A stretch of DNA of 64,000 nt, taken from positions 4,762,443 through 4,826,442 of the forward strand of contig NZ_CP045928.1 in the NCBI RefSeq assembly GCF_009664855.1. Reading direction: 5' to 3'. This stretch comes from Flavobacterium sp. SLB02. Its GTDB lineage: Bacteria; Bacteroidota; Bacteroidia; Flavobacteriales; Flavobacteriaceae. Numbering within the stretch: the stretch's first letter is position 1; each line of letters begins with the position of its first letter. Made by a program: the position numbers and the translations under genes. Below, one piece after another: positions 27,352 through 35,689 of this stretch. The notes beneath the pieces were generated by a model, which did no database searches, had not been told where the DNA came from, and was given only the letters and a program-made list of their open reading frames with translations.

Positions 27352-28560
27352 ATGATCAAAAATTTCGATATAATCATTGTTGGCGGGGGCGCTGCAGGTT
27401 TTTTTACGGCGATTAATATTGCAGAGAAAAATCCGAAACTTAAAATTGCCATTTTAGAAAGAGGAAAAGAAGTACTTTCTAAAGTTCGTGTTTCCGGCGG
27501 TGGAAGATGCAACGTAACGCACGCTTGTTTTGAACCAAACGAATTAGTAAAATTTTATCCGCGTGGCGAGAAAGAACTTCGCGGTCCTTTTCATCAGTTT
27601 TGTTCCGGAGACACCATCGAATGGTTCGAAAAACACGGTGTAGAACTTAAAATCGAAGACGACGGTAGAATGTTCCCAGTCTCGAATTCCTCTCAAACCA
27701 TCATCGATTGTTTCCTCGAAGCAACCGGAAAATTAGGCATTAAAGTCTTAACCGGACAAAGTGTACAATCGATTTTTAAAGCTGAAAATCACTGGAAAAT
27801 TGATACTCAGGATGAAAACTACGCTACAGAAAAATTAGTTCTGGCAACAGGAAGTAATCCTAAAATTTGGGAAATGTTACAAACACAAGGACACGCCATT
27901 GTAAGTCCTGTCCCTTCCCTATTTACTTTCAACATCAAAGATTCCCGCATAAAAGAATTACCTGGCGTTGCGGCACAAGTTACCGTAAACGTAAAAGATA
28001 CCAAACTCGAATCGACAGGACCTTTATTGATCACGCATTGGGGAATGAGTGGTCCTGCGATTTTAAAACTTTCTGCTTGGGGAGCGCGTACTTTATTCGA
28101 TAAAAACTATCAGTTTACGATTTATGTCAATTGGTTAAATGACGTTGATACAGAAGATGCCGAGAAAATCCTGAAAGACTTAAAACAGGAACACGCTAAA
28201 AAAGCAGTTTCTAAAAAATCACCTTTCGATTTTCCGAATCGTTTATGGGAAAGTCTGGTTTTAGCATCCGGAATTGAAGCCGAAACGAAATGGGCTGATT
28301 TGTCTAAAACACAATTGCAAAACTTAGCTTCTCAACTTACAAAAGCCGAATTTAAAGTAAACGGAAAAAGTACTTTTAAAGAAGAATTCGTTACCGCAGG
28401 AGGAATCGATTTAAAAGAAATCAACTTTAAAACCATGGAAAGCAAATTACATCAAAATCTTTATTTTGCCGGAGAAATTGTCAATATTGATGCCATTACC
28501 GGAGGTTTTAATTTTCAGAATGCCTGGACAAGCGGGTTTATTTTAGCCAATAATATATAA
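27352..28560 (+). CDS. HI0933/BaiN-like flavoprotein (NAD(P)/FAD-dependent oxidoreductase)
   Basis: A 402-residue flavoprotein. The FAD-binding Rossmann motif GGGAAGFF is at about residues 10-17, and LERGKEVLSKVRVSGGGRCN around 36-55 is diagnostic of the HI0933 family. The end, TAGGIDLKEINFKTMESK ... ITGGFNFQNAWTSGF, closes the FAD site. The physiological substrate is not known for most members. An in-frame start 45 bases upstream exists but would encode low-complexity AKKKSVAKK from repeat DNA, so the ATG at 27352 was chosen. It is four bases from the HAD gene, so probably cotranscribed. Confidence 0.88.
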   Translation: MIKNFDIIIVGGGAAGFFTAINIAEKNPKLKIAILERGKEVLSKVRVSGGGRCNVTHACFEPNELVKFYPRGEKELRGPFHQFCSGDTIEWFEKHGVELKIEDDGRMFPVSNSSQTIIDCFLEATGKLGIKVLTGQSVQSIFKAENHWKIDTQDENYATEKLVLATGSNPKIWEMLQTQGHAIVSPVPSLFTFNIKDSRIKELPGVAAQVTVNVKDTKLESTGPLLITHWGMSGPAILKLSAWGARTLFDKNYQFTIYVNWLNDVDTEDAEKILKDLKQEHAKKAVSKKSPFDFPNRLWESLVLASGIEAETKWADLSKTQLQNLASQLTKAEFKVNGKSTFKEEFVTAGGIDLKEINFKTMESKLHQNLYFAGEIVNIDAITGGFNFQNAWTSGFILANNI

Positions 28561-28564
28561 TACA

Positions 28565-29212
28565 ATGAAATTTAAAGGAATTATTTTTGATTTAGACGGA
28601 ACGTTAGTAAACTCATTAGAAGACATCTCAGATGCGATGAATACCGTACTTACCAATCTAAACTACCCTACTCATACTTACGATACTTATCAATATTTTA
28701 TTGGAAGCGGTTTGCGAAATTTGGTTAGCAAAGCACTGCCCGCAACAAATAACTCAGACGAACAAATCGAAATTTGTTTTGAATGTATGATTAACGAATA
28801 TCGAGAAATCTGTACACTTAAAACAAAACCTTACGATGGAATCGTCGAGTTGCTAAAAAACCTGACTTCACAAAACATCAAAATGGCTGTTTTCTCTAAC
28901 AAAGCTGATGAACTGACCAAAAAGATCGCTTCGGAAATATTTCCAAATCATTTTGATATGGCAGTTGGTTTAAGTACCGAAGAGCTAAAGAAACCTAATC
29001 CGTTTGAAGCTTTAGAAATCAGTAAAAAATGGAACTTAACAACAGAAGAAATACTCTTTGTAGGAGATTCTGATATTGATATGCAAACTGCAAATAATGC
29101 CAATATGTTTGCTGTTGGTGTTTCTTGGGGTTATCGAACCGAACAAGAATTGAAAAATAGTGGTGCAAAATTGGTAATTAATAATGCTTTGGAATTAATT
29201 GAGATATTATAA
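28565..29212 (+). CDS. HAD-family phosphatase, phosphoglycolate phosphatase-like
   Basis: A 215-residue HAD hydrolase. FDLDGTLVNS at residues 8-17 carries the nucleophile and acid Asp pair; VFSNKAD is motif II, KKPNPFEAL includes the motif III Lys, and FVGDSDIDMQTANNA is motif IV. A helical cap lies between residues about 18 and 85. It probably clears 2-phosphoglycolate or a similar sugar phosphate. It sits 4 bases after the flavoprotein gene and 3 bases before the Crp-like regulator, forming one transcription unit. Confidence 0.88.
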   Translation: MKFKGIIFDLDGTLVNSLEDISDAMNTVLTNLNYPTHTYDTYQYFIGSGLRNLVSKALPATNNSDEQIEICFECMINEYREICTLKTKPYDGIVELLKNLTSQNIKMAVFSNKADELTKKIASEIFPNHFDMAVGLSTEELKKPNPFEALEISKKWNLTTEEILFVGDSDIDMQTANNANMFAVGVSWGYRTEQELKNSGAKLVINNALELIEIL

Positions 29213-29215
29213 ATC

Positions 29216-29788
29216 ATGAATTCTTCATTACAAAAACAAATACTATCGATCGCTTCGTTTTCTGAAAATGAAATAGAAAAGATCGATTCTTGTTTTGAAT
29301 ATCAAAATTTTACTGCCAAAGAATTTCTTTCTTCAATAGGAAAAATTAGCAGTAAAATCTTTTTTATTGTTGAAGGTCTAGCTCGAGTTTATTATTTAAA
29401 AGACGGAAAAGAAATCACCACTTATTTAAGCTGTGATGACGGTTTTATTGCTTCGTATTCTAGTTTTATAAATCAATCTCCTTCTTTTGAAAATATACAA
29501 TGCATTGAAGATTGTGAAGTTCTTTCTATCACTTTCGAAAAAATGCAGCTTTTGTATAAAGAAATTCCAAACTGGGAACGTGTAGGCAGAATTCTTGCTG
29601 AGCAAAATTATCTTTGCATAGCAGATCGCGTTTTAAAATTACAGATGATTCCGGCGAAAGAAAAATATGTAACTTTTTTAGAATCGGCTCCAGCCAAAAT
29701 AATCCAGCGAACGCCTTTAATTTATATCGCTTCCTTTTTAGGAATTACACCTGAATCTTTGAGCAGAATTCGTCAAAACATTTCTTAA
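29216..29788 (+). CDS. Crp/Fnr-family transcriptional regulator
   Basis: A 190-residue regulator with an N-terminal cyclic-nucleotide-binding beta-roll (about 30-115: FFIVEGLARVYYLKDGKEI, EDCEVLSITFEKMQ) and a C-terminal winged helix (about 140-188: TPLIYIASFLGITPESLSRI, the recognition helix). It lacks the Cys ligands of Fnr and is of the short Bacteroidota Crp type. It lies 60 bases upstream of a metallo-hydrolase gene read in the same direction, a plausible target. Confidence 0.9.
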   Translation: MNSSLQKQILSIASFSENEIEKIDSCFEYQNFTAKEFLSSIGKISSKIFFIVEGLARVYYLKDGKEITTYLSCDDGFIASYSSFINQSPSFENIQCIEDCEVLSITFEKMQLLYKEIPNWERVGRILAEQNYLCIADRVLKLQMIPAKEKYVTFLESAPAKIIQRTPLIYIASFLGITPESLSRIRQNIS

Positions 29789-29848
29789 CATTTATCAAGT
29801 AGATTGAAGAACTGAATTCAAATCTTTGCAAATATAAAATTTGAAAAG

Positions 29849-30514
29849 ATGAAGAATATAGCCAGGGATGTTTACCAAATTCCTTTATTTCCCCGCAACG
29901 GTATTAATTGTTATGTAATTGAAGATGTTCTTATTGATGCCGGAATTGAAAGTTCCGGAAATATCATTTTGAATGCTCTAAAAAATAACACGATAACCAA
30001 ACACATATTAACTCACGCTCACGCGGACCATCAGGGAAGCAGCAAAATTATTTGTGAGACGTTGCATATTCCGCTTTGGTGCAGTGAACCAGAAAAACAA
30101 GCCGCAGAAGACGGAAATGTCATTTCTGAATACCCAAATCCGAATCATATTATTTCAAAATTCCAAAAGAAATTCTGGGCAGGAAAAGGACATCCCGTTT
30201 CTCATACATTAAAAGAAGGAGACAGTATTGCCGGATTTACTGTTATTGAAACTCCGGGGCATTCCAGCGGTCATTTATCTTTTTTCAGGGAATTTGATGG
30301 CGTTCTTATTGTTGGGGATGTTATGACCAATATGAATTTATTAACTACAATTGTTGGTTTGCATGAACCGCCAAGTCTGTTTACAAATAATCAGCAAATA
30401 AATAGAGAATCGATTAAAAAACTGGCTTCTTTAAAACCTAAAATACTTTGTTTTGGACATGGTCCTGTTTTAGTAAATAATAATGAATTGGAAAAATTTG
30501 TAAGTAAACTATAA
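29849..30514 (+). CDS. metallo-beta-lactamase-fold hydrolase
   Basis: A 221-residue MBL-fold enzyme with the zinc motif THAHADH at residues 55-61, a further His in ETPGHSSGH, the bridging Asp in LIVGDVM, and the late His in FGHGPV. It has the glyoxalase-II-like general form without lactamase-specific insertions, so hydrolysis of a thioester or similar is likely but the substrate is unknown. It follows the Crp/Fnr-type regulator in the same direction. Confidence 0.85.
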   Translation: MKNIARDVYQIPLFPRNGINCYVIEDVLIDAGIESSGNIILNALKNNTITKHILTHAHADHQGSSKIICETLHIPLWCSEPEKQAAEDGNVISEYPNPNHIISKFQKKFWAGKGHPVSHTLKEGDSIAGFTVIETPGHSSGHLSFFREFDGVLIVGDVMTNMNLLTTIVGLHEPPSLFTNNQQINRESIKKLASLKPKILCFGHGPVLVNNNELEKFVSKL

Positions 30515-30591
30515 TTAACAAGAATTTACAGATTCGATAAGTTTTCGTTAAGACAATTCTAATAATTTTACTCTCAGCTAAATACCATTAG

Positions 30592-31329
30592 ATGAAAGTA
30601 AAATTACTCACTACAATTTCTTTTTTTACCTGCCAACTTTCCATTTCACAAACAGAAAAACTGCTTTATGGAAAAGTTATTTCCAATAATTATCCGCTTA
30701 ATAAAGTTGAGGTTATCAATAAAACAGCGAAAAAAAGTACGAGAACAAATGAATTGGGAGAGTTTTCTATTTTAGCAAAAGAGCAGGACAGTTTATTGTT
30801 TTTTTCAAAGGATTATTTATTTATAAGATTGAAGCTAACTTTGAAAGATCTGGAAAAAAGCTATCTCATTGTTGAGATGACTCAAAAAGCCGAAGAATTG
30901 GAGAATGTTGTAGTTTCTAGATCTGTTTTTAATAAAACTGAACTTAAAAAAATCGCCAATGATAGAGAAGAAATAGATAAAATCAAAATTCGCAAGCAAT
31001 TTGATGATGTTACTACCAAGGTTACTGTGTATGATGGTAAAATTAAAAATGCTATAAATTTTAGTCACCCGATTTTTGACAAACCGAAAAAAAAGATTGA
31101 GCCAAGTGACGATCATTTTAAGAAACTTGTCATCGCTTCTTGTCCTCCAGATTTTTTCATCAAAAATTTAAAAATAAACTCCGAAGAAAAAGAAATTTTC
31201 TTAAACTTTTGTAATGCCGATCCAAAATCTAAAACACTTTTAGAAAAATCAAATGATTTGGAATTGATAGACTTTCTATATGCTAAAAATGAAGAGTTTA
31301 AAAAGTTAAATACAGGAATTAAAAACTAA
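30592..31329 (+). CDS. exported protein with carboxypeptidase-regulatory-like domain (tandem copy 1)
   Basis: A 245-residue protein with a signal-like N-terminus (MKVKLLTTISFFTCQLSISQ) and a CarbopepD_reg_2-type beta-sandwich (about 22-100: LLYGKVISNNYPLNKVEVIN, STRTNELGEFSILAKEQDSL). An unassigned C-terminal part ends in NADPKSKTLLEKSNDLELID and FLYAKNEEFKK. It is a paralogue of the gene immediately downstream; both ends are well conserved and the middle (about 110-165) diverges. Function unknown; the domain is common in Bacteroidota envelope proteins. Confidence 0.8.
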   Translation: MKVKLLTTISFFTCQLSISQTEKLLYGKVISNNYPLNKVEVINKTAKKSTRTNELGEFSILAKEQDSLLFFSKDYLFIRLKLTLKDLEKSYLIVEMTQKAEELENVVVSRSVFNKTELKKIANDREEIDKIKIRKQFDDVTTKVTVYDGKIKNAINFSHPIFDKPKKKIEPSDDHFKKLVIASCPPDFFIKNLKINSEEKEIFLNFCNADPKSKTLLEKSNDLELIDFLYAKNEEFKKLNTGIKN

Positions 31330-31338
31330 AGTTCATTC

Positions 31339-32088
31339 ATGAAAGTAAAATTGCTCACTATAATTTCTTTTTTAACCTATCAGCTTTCTATTTCTCAAAC
31401 AGAAAAGTTAATTCACGGAAAGGTCTTATCTAACAACTTTCCTCTAAAAAAAGTAGAGGTTATCAATAAAACAGCCCAAACCAGTACAACAACCGATTAT
31501 TTGGGAGAATTTTCAATTTTGGTAAAACCTAAAGATAGCTTGCTTTTCTTTCATAAAGAACACTTTTTTTCAAGATTAAAAATATCCCAGGAAAACATTG
31601 ATAAAAACAATATTATTGTCAATATGATTCCAAGACCTCAAGAATTAGATGAAGTTATAGTAACCAACATGAAACTTGAGCCATTTAAAATTTCTCAACA
31701 AGATCTGGATAAAATAAAATTCGAAAAAGACGCCGCTTCTTTGCAAAAATATACCGGCGTTTACGACGGAACTATTCCAAATGGGATCGACTTTGCCCGG
31801 ATGGGAAAAGGGGTTTTCAATCTATTTAAAAATGACAAGAAAGAAGAACTCAAGAAAAAAACTGAAGAAAGTAGCTTTAAGAAACTCGTAGCGGCCTCTA
31901 TTCCTGCAACTTTTTTTACCAAAGATTTAAAGCTAAGTTCCGAAGAAAAAGATCTTTTTATTGAATTTTGCGATGCAGACCCAAGATCTAAAACTCTTAT
32001 AGAAAATAATAACATATTGACTACAATGGATTTTTTGTATGCTAAAAATGAAATGTTTAAGAAAGTAAAAGCAGAATCTAAAAATTAA
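31339..32088 (+). CDS. exported protein with carboxypeptidase-regulatory-like domain (tandem copy 2)
   Basis: A 249-residue paralogue of the preceding gene, 9 bases downstream. The same order holds: signal segment (MKVKLLTIISFLTYQLSISQ), beta-sandwich with KVEVINKTAQTSTTTDYLGE, a divergent middle (VYDGTIPNGIDFARMGKG), and a conserved tail (PATFFTKDLKLSSEEKDLFI, FLYAKNEMFKKVK). It clearly arose by tandem duplication. Cotranscription with copy 1 is very likely. The conserved C-terminal block defines an uncharacterised domain. Confidence 0.8.
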   Translation: MKVKLLTIISFLTYQLSISQTEKLIHGKVLSNNFPLKKVEVINKTAQTSTTTDYLGEFSILVKPKDSLLFFHKEHFFSRLKISQENIDKNNIIVNMIPRPQELDEVIVTNMKLEPFKISQQDLDKIKFEKDAASLQKYTGVYDGTIPNGIDFARMGKGVFNLFKNDKKEELKKKTEESSFKKLVAASIPATFFTKDLKLSSEEKDLFIEFCDADPRSKTLIENNNILTTMDFLYAKNEMFKKVKAESKN

Positions 32089-32104
32089 ACCTGAAACTAA
32101 AATT

Positions 32105-32587
32105 TTATCTGTTCAACCACCAAATACTAGCATTCAAAATTCCGGCAAAAGCAACCCAAGCCATATAAGGAATCAGTAAATAACCGGCAGTTTTGTTGAT
32201 TTTGGTAAACTTTAAATACGTTTCGTAAATCATTAACCATAATAGAGCAATTTCAATTAAAGCCAACATCGGATTTTTTAATCCGAAGAAGATATACGAC
32301 CAAATCGCATTCAATGTCAATTGAATTAAGAAGAAACCTAATGCAACTTTTACTTCCTGGTTTTGTTCCTTTATTTTATCCCAAACCAATCCGGCTGCAA
32401 CTGCCATTAAAATATAAAGCAATGTCCAAACCGGCATAAAAATCCAATTGGGCGGATTAAAACCTGGTTTTATAATCGTTGGATACCAACTTTCAACGCT
32501 TGGTCTGGTTACTATACTTGCAGAATACCCAACCATTAAACAAATTATTAGCGCTATGACGATTTTGGTGATCTTGTTTATTTTCAT
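32105..32587 (-). CDS. tspO: TspO/MBR-family tryptophan-rich sensory protein
   Basis: A 160-residue five-helix membrane protein of the TspO/peripheral benzodiazepine receptor family, which binds porphyrins. Family features are PSVESWYPTIIKPGFNPPNW near residues 27-46, FMPVWTLLYILMAVAAGLVW, and LNAIWSYIFFGLKNPMLALI. The ATG at 32587 was chosen; a TTG three codons upstream is possible. It is convergent with the tandem paralogues (17-base gap) and divergent from mvaD. Confidence 0.92.
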   Translation of the reverse strand: MKINKITKIVIALIICLMVGYSASIVTRPSVESWYPTIIKPGFNPPNWIFMPVWTLLYILMAVAAGLVWDKIKEQNQEVKVALGFFLIQLTLNAIWSYIFFGLKNPMLALIEIALLWLMIYETYLKFTKINKTAGYLLIPYMAWVAFAGILNASIWWLNR

Positions 32588-32630
32588 TCTATTCAATTTT
32601 TAGTCAAAAATAGTTAAAAAGAAAGTGTAA

Positions 32631-32693
32631 ACCATATAAGTGATATAAGTTCATTTTAGTTTCGCTTACATTTTCTTATATAACTTATATGGT
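32631..32693. repeat. ACCATATAAG-type dispersed inverted repeat upstream of mvaD
   Basis: Arms 32631-32649 (ACCATATAAGTGATATAAG) and 32675-32693 are complementary in 18 of 19 positions, with a 25-base loop. It lies between the divergent tspO and mvaD starts, directly upstream of the mvaD promoter box. Confidence 0.75.
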
Positions 32694-32709
32694 AAAAATA
32701 TTTAAAAAC

Positions 32710-32717
32710 TATCTTTG
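32710..32717 (+). promoter_or_regulatory. -7 box of mvaD promoter
   Basis: TATCTTTG, 17 bases before the ATG, is identical to the -7 boxes of both tRNA genes in this window. No good TTTG is seen 19 bases upstream, where the right arm of the inverted repeat ends. Confidence 0.55.
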
Positions 32718-32734
32718 CCAAAATTTTATAATTC

Positions 32735-33835
32735 ATGTTTACAGCAACTGATTTTATTCCTAAAAAATATACTTCGACTATCGAAAACGGAAATTTTGAG
32801 TGGAGCGCTCCCAGCAATATTGCATTAGTAAAATATTGGGGAAAAAAAGACAATCAAATCCCGGCAAATCCTTCAATAAGTTTTACACTTAATAATTGTA
32901 AAACGATTACCAAATTAGGTTTTAAAAAAAGAGACACTTCGACTTCGCTCAGCGTGACAAATGGCTTTTCTTTCGATTTACTTTTTGAAGGAAAACCAAA
33001 AGAAGATTTCAAACCTAAAATTCAGAAGTTTTTAGAACGAATTGAGTTTTACTTGCCTTTTTTGAAAGACTATCATTTTACGATTGATACTCAAAATACA
33101 TTTCCGCACAGTTCAGGAATTGCTTCTTCGGCATCTGGAATGGCAGCGTTGGCAATGAATTTTATGAGTTTAGAAAAAGCTTTGAATCCTGAAATGACAG
33201 ACGATCATTTTTACAAAAAAGCATCTTTTTTAGCTCGTTTAGGCTCTGGAAGCGCTTGCAGAAGTGTAAAAGGAAATGTTGTTGCATGGGGAAATCAGGC
33301 AAATATTGAAGGAAGCTCAGACTTATACGGAGTGGAATTTCCGTACGCTATCCATGAGAATTTCAAGAACTATCAAGATACTATTTTATTGGTCGATAAA
33401 GGCGAAAAACAAGTTTCCAGTACTGTTGGGCACGATTTGATGCACAATCATCCATATGCCGAAAGACGTTTTGCGCAGGCACATGAAAATCTGGATCAGC
33501 TAATTGCCATTTTCGAAAGCGGAAATTTAGATGAATTTATTAAAGTGGTCGAAAGTGAAGCTTTGACTTTACATGCCATGATGATGACTTCGATGCCGTA
33601 TTTTATTTTGATGAAACCAAATACTTTGCAGATCATTAATGCTATCTGGAAATTCAGAAATGAAACACAAATTCCGGTTTGTTTTACGCTTGACGCCGGA
33701 GCAAATGTTCATGTACTTTATCCCGAAAACGTTAGCGAGAAAGTATTACAATTTATTAAGGACGAATTAGTTGTATTTTGTCAGAATCGTCAGTACATTT
33801 GCGACCAAATTGGAGACGGTGCAATTGCATCATAA
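32735..33835 (+). CDS. mvaD: diphosphomevalonate decarboxylase
   Basis: A 366-residue GHMP-superfamily enzyme of the mevalonate pathway making isopentenyl diphosphate with ATP. Seen are SAPSNIALVKYWGKKD (about residues 24-39), the phosphate-binding FPHSSGIASSASGMAALAMN (about 123-142), LARLGSGSACRS (about 168-179), and ATP/active-site Asp in FTLDAGANVHVL. Residues 68-75 (TSTSLSVT) are encoded by a dispersed repeat in frame, probably extending a surface loop between beta strands. Flavobacteria use the mevalonate route, so this gene should be essential and functional despite the insertion. Confidence 0.95.
   Translation: MFTATDFIPKKYTSTIENGNFEWSAPSNIALVKYWGKKDNQIPANPSISFTLNNCKTITKLGFKKRDTSTSLSVTNGFSFDLLFEGKPKEDFKPKIQKFLERIEFYLPFLKDYHFTIDTQNTFPHSSGIASSASGMAALAMNFMSLEKALNPEMTDDHFYKKASFLARLGSGSACRSVKGNVVAWGNQANIEGSSDLYGVEFPYAIHENFKNYQDTILLVDKGEKQVSSTVGHDLMHNHPYAERRFAQAHENLDQLIAIFESGNLDEFIKVVESEALTLHAMMMTSMPYFILMKPNTLQIINAIWKFRNETQIPVCFTLDAGANVHVLYPENVSEKVLQFIKDELVVFCQNRQYICDQIGDGAIAS
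32935..32960. repeat. dispersed repeat inside mvaD (CACTTCGACTTCGCTCAG family)
   Basis: The 26 bases starting CACTTCGACTTCGCTCAGCG match those at 47222-47247 inside another gene with a single difference (C versus T at position 19). In both genes the repeat is read in the same frame and gives TSTSLSVT. Confidence 0.85.
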
Positions 33836-33866
33836 TTTTCCGTATCTTTAATTAAAATTTTGATTG

Positions 33867-34016
33867 ATGGGCATCAAAGCAGAAAAAATCAAAGTAATGA
33901 AATTGATTATGGAATGTAACGATCCTATAATCCTAAGAAAAGTTAGAGAGATTCTTGAGAAGGGATTAAATAAAAAATCTTCTACACCAAATAAAATAAA
34001 GAAAGACATAAAATAA
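33867..34016 (+). CDS. small protein with antitoxin-like N-terminal helix
   Basis: A 49-residue frame starting ATGGGCATCAAAGCAG and ending 2 bases before the next start. The peptide MGIKAEKIKVMKLIMECNDP followed by IILRKVREILEKG resembles the short N-terminal region of small Bacteroidota antitoxin-like proteins (pattern LxMECxDPxxLxKVxxIL). The C-terminal third is Lys-rich. No toxin gene follows; the mevalonate-kinase-like gene does. It may be a remnant of a toxin-antitoxin pair or a stand-alone small protein. Confidence 0.5.
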   Translation: MGIKAEKIKVMKLIMECNDPIILRKVREILEKGLNKKSSTPNKIKKDIK

Positions 34017-34018
34017 AC

Positions 34019-34957
34019 ATGAAAGGACCATTATTTTACTCAAAAATATTACTCTTTGGAGAATACGGAATCATCCGCGACTCTAAAGGACTTTCTATTC
34101 CTTATAATTTTTATAATGGCGCATTGAAGAAATCCGAAGATCCTTCGGCGGAAGCAATTGCATCAAACGCAAGTTTACAACGTTTTGCAACTTATCTTGA
34201 AACTTTACAAACAGAACAACCTGAATTGGTATCTTTTGATTTGGCAAGTTTAAAAAATGATGTCGAAACCGGAATGTATTTTGACTCAAGTATTCCGCAA
34301 GGATACGGAGTTGGTAGTAGCGGCGCTCTTGTTGCTGCTATTTACGACAAATATGCTACACACAAAATAACCGTTCTAGAGAATTTAACTCGCGAAAAAC
34401 TGTTACAACTAAAAAATATTTTTGCTCAAATGGAGAGTTTTTTCCACGGAAAAAGTTCTGGTTTGGATCCTTTAAACAGTTATTTAAGCATTCCGATTTT
34501 AATTAATTCGAAAGATAATATCGAAGCAACCGGAATCCCGACTCAAAGTTTTGACGGAAAAGGCGCTGTCTTTTTATTAGATTCAGGAATCGTAGGTGAA
34601 ACTGCTCCTATGGTGAACATTTTTATGGAAAACCTGAAAGATAAAGGTTTCCGTGCGATGCTTAAAAATCAATTCGTAAAATATACTGATGCCTGCGTAG
34701 AAAACTTTTTGCATGGTGACATGAAATCGTTGTTTACCAATACTAAAAAGCTGTCAAAAGTCGTTTTAAACAACTTTAAGCCAATGATTCCGGAACAATT
34801 TCACGGAATCTGGCAAAACGGAATCGACACAAATGATTATTACTTAAAACTTTGTGGTTCTGGCGGAGGTGGTTATATTCTTGGATTTACTGAGGATTTA
34901 GAGCGCGCTAAAGTATCTTTAAAAGACTATAAATTAGAGGTTGTTTATCAATTCTAA
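34019..34957 (+). CDS. mevalonate kinase-like GHMP kinase
   Basis: A 312-residue GHMP kinase that probably phosphorylates mevalonate or phosphomevalonate. Features are YSKILLFGEYGII at 6-18, the ATP loop PQGYGVGSSGALVAAIYDKY at about 94-113, GKSSGLDPLNSYLSIP at about 144-159, and LCGSGGGGYILGFT near the C-terminus. The flavobacterial type is shorter and divergent from classical Mvk, so the exact substrate is inferred from its place 180 bases after mvaD. Confidence 0.85.
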   Translation: MKGPLFYSKILLFGEYGIIRDSKGLSIPYNFYNGALKKSEDPSAEAIASNASLQRFATYLETLQTEQPELVSFDLASLKNDVETGMYFDSSIPQGYGVGSSGALVAAIYDKYATHKITVLENLTREKLLQLKNIFAQMESFFHGKSSGLDPLNSYLSIPILINSKDNIEATGIPTQSFDGKGAVFLLDSGIVGETAPMVNIFMENLKDKGFRAMLKNQFVKYTDACVENFLHGDMKSLFTNTKKLSKVVLNNFKPMIPEQFHGIWQNGIDTNDYYLKLCGSGGGGYILGFTEDLERAKVSLKDYKLEVVYQF

Positions 34958-35029
34958 TAAACTTCTTTAAAAAAAGTACTGGCCTATTGAATTGCTTTCC
35001 TGAAATCATCACCCTAAAAGTTATTTAAT

Positions 35030-35621
35030 ATGAAGAGTATTTTACAGATTATCAAAGCAACTTTTTTAGGCGGAATTCTGTTTTTAGCACCACTTGTTTT
35101 GTTATTGATTATTCTGGAAAAAGGATATCATATCATTCAAAAAATTACGCTTCCGATCGTAAATCATTTCCCGAAAGTAAAAATTCTAGGATTGGCAATT
35201 GAAGAAATTGTAGCCATAATAATCATATTTCTTATTTGCATTACAGCCGGTTTAATTGTCCGAACAGCTTATGCGAAGAAATTGATTCAAAGACTTGAAA
35301 ACGGAATTCTGAGTTCCATTCCGGGTTATTCGTTCATCAAGAAAACGAATGAAAACATTATGGGCTTGGAATCTAATGAAAATTTAAAAGTCGTTCTGGT
35401 TCCAACTGATGCAGGAACGCAATTTACCTTTTTGATAGAACAAATAAACGATAACAATTTTGCAGTCTTTGTTTCTGCTGCACCAAACCCTTGAAGTGGC
35501 TCTGTTTGTTTTGTAGAAAAAAAAAGACATCAAAGAAGTCGACATTTCTCAAAAAGAAGCCTTAGCTTGCATACGGAAATTAGGTTTTGGTTCGAAAGCA
35601 TTGTTAAAAGACAAACTTTAA
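35030..35621 (+). pseudogene. DUF502-family membrane protein gene, inactivated
   Basis: The intact frame (35030-35494) gives 154 residues with two membrane segments typical of DUF502 and stops in APNP*. Beyond the stop the family sequence continues: SGSVCFVEKK in the same frame, then, after a run of nine A at 35517-35525, DIKEVDISQKEALACIRKLG and FGSKALLKDKL* in a frame one base shifted. A canonical member has Trp or Met where TGA stands, and an eight-A run would restore the frame. Two independent lesions, one nonsense and one single-base insertion, therefore remove the conserved C-terminus. Either may be a sequencing error, but both together make decay likely. Confidence 0.85.
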
Positions 35622-35689
35622 TGTTTTTTAAACTAAACCTCTAAAATTAAAACAAGCCTTAAATTAAAATCCCAAACTAACTTTAAAAA

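Noticed and set aside
30592..32088. TonB-dependent receptor fragments
   Set aside because: The carboxypeptidase-regulatory-like domain resembles the N-terminus of such receptors, but both proteins are complete with their own shared tail and no plug or barrel.
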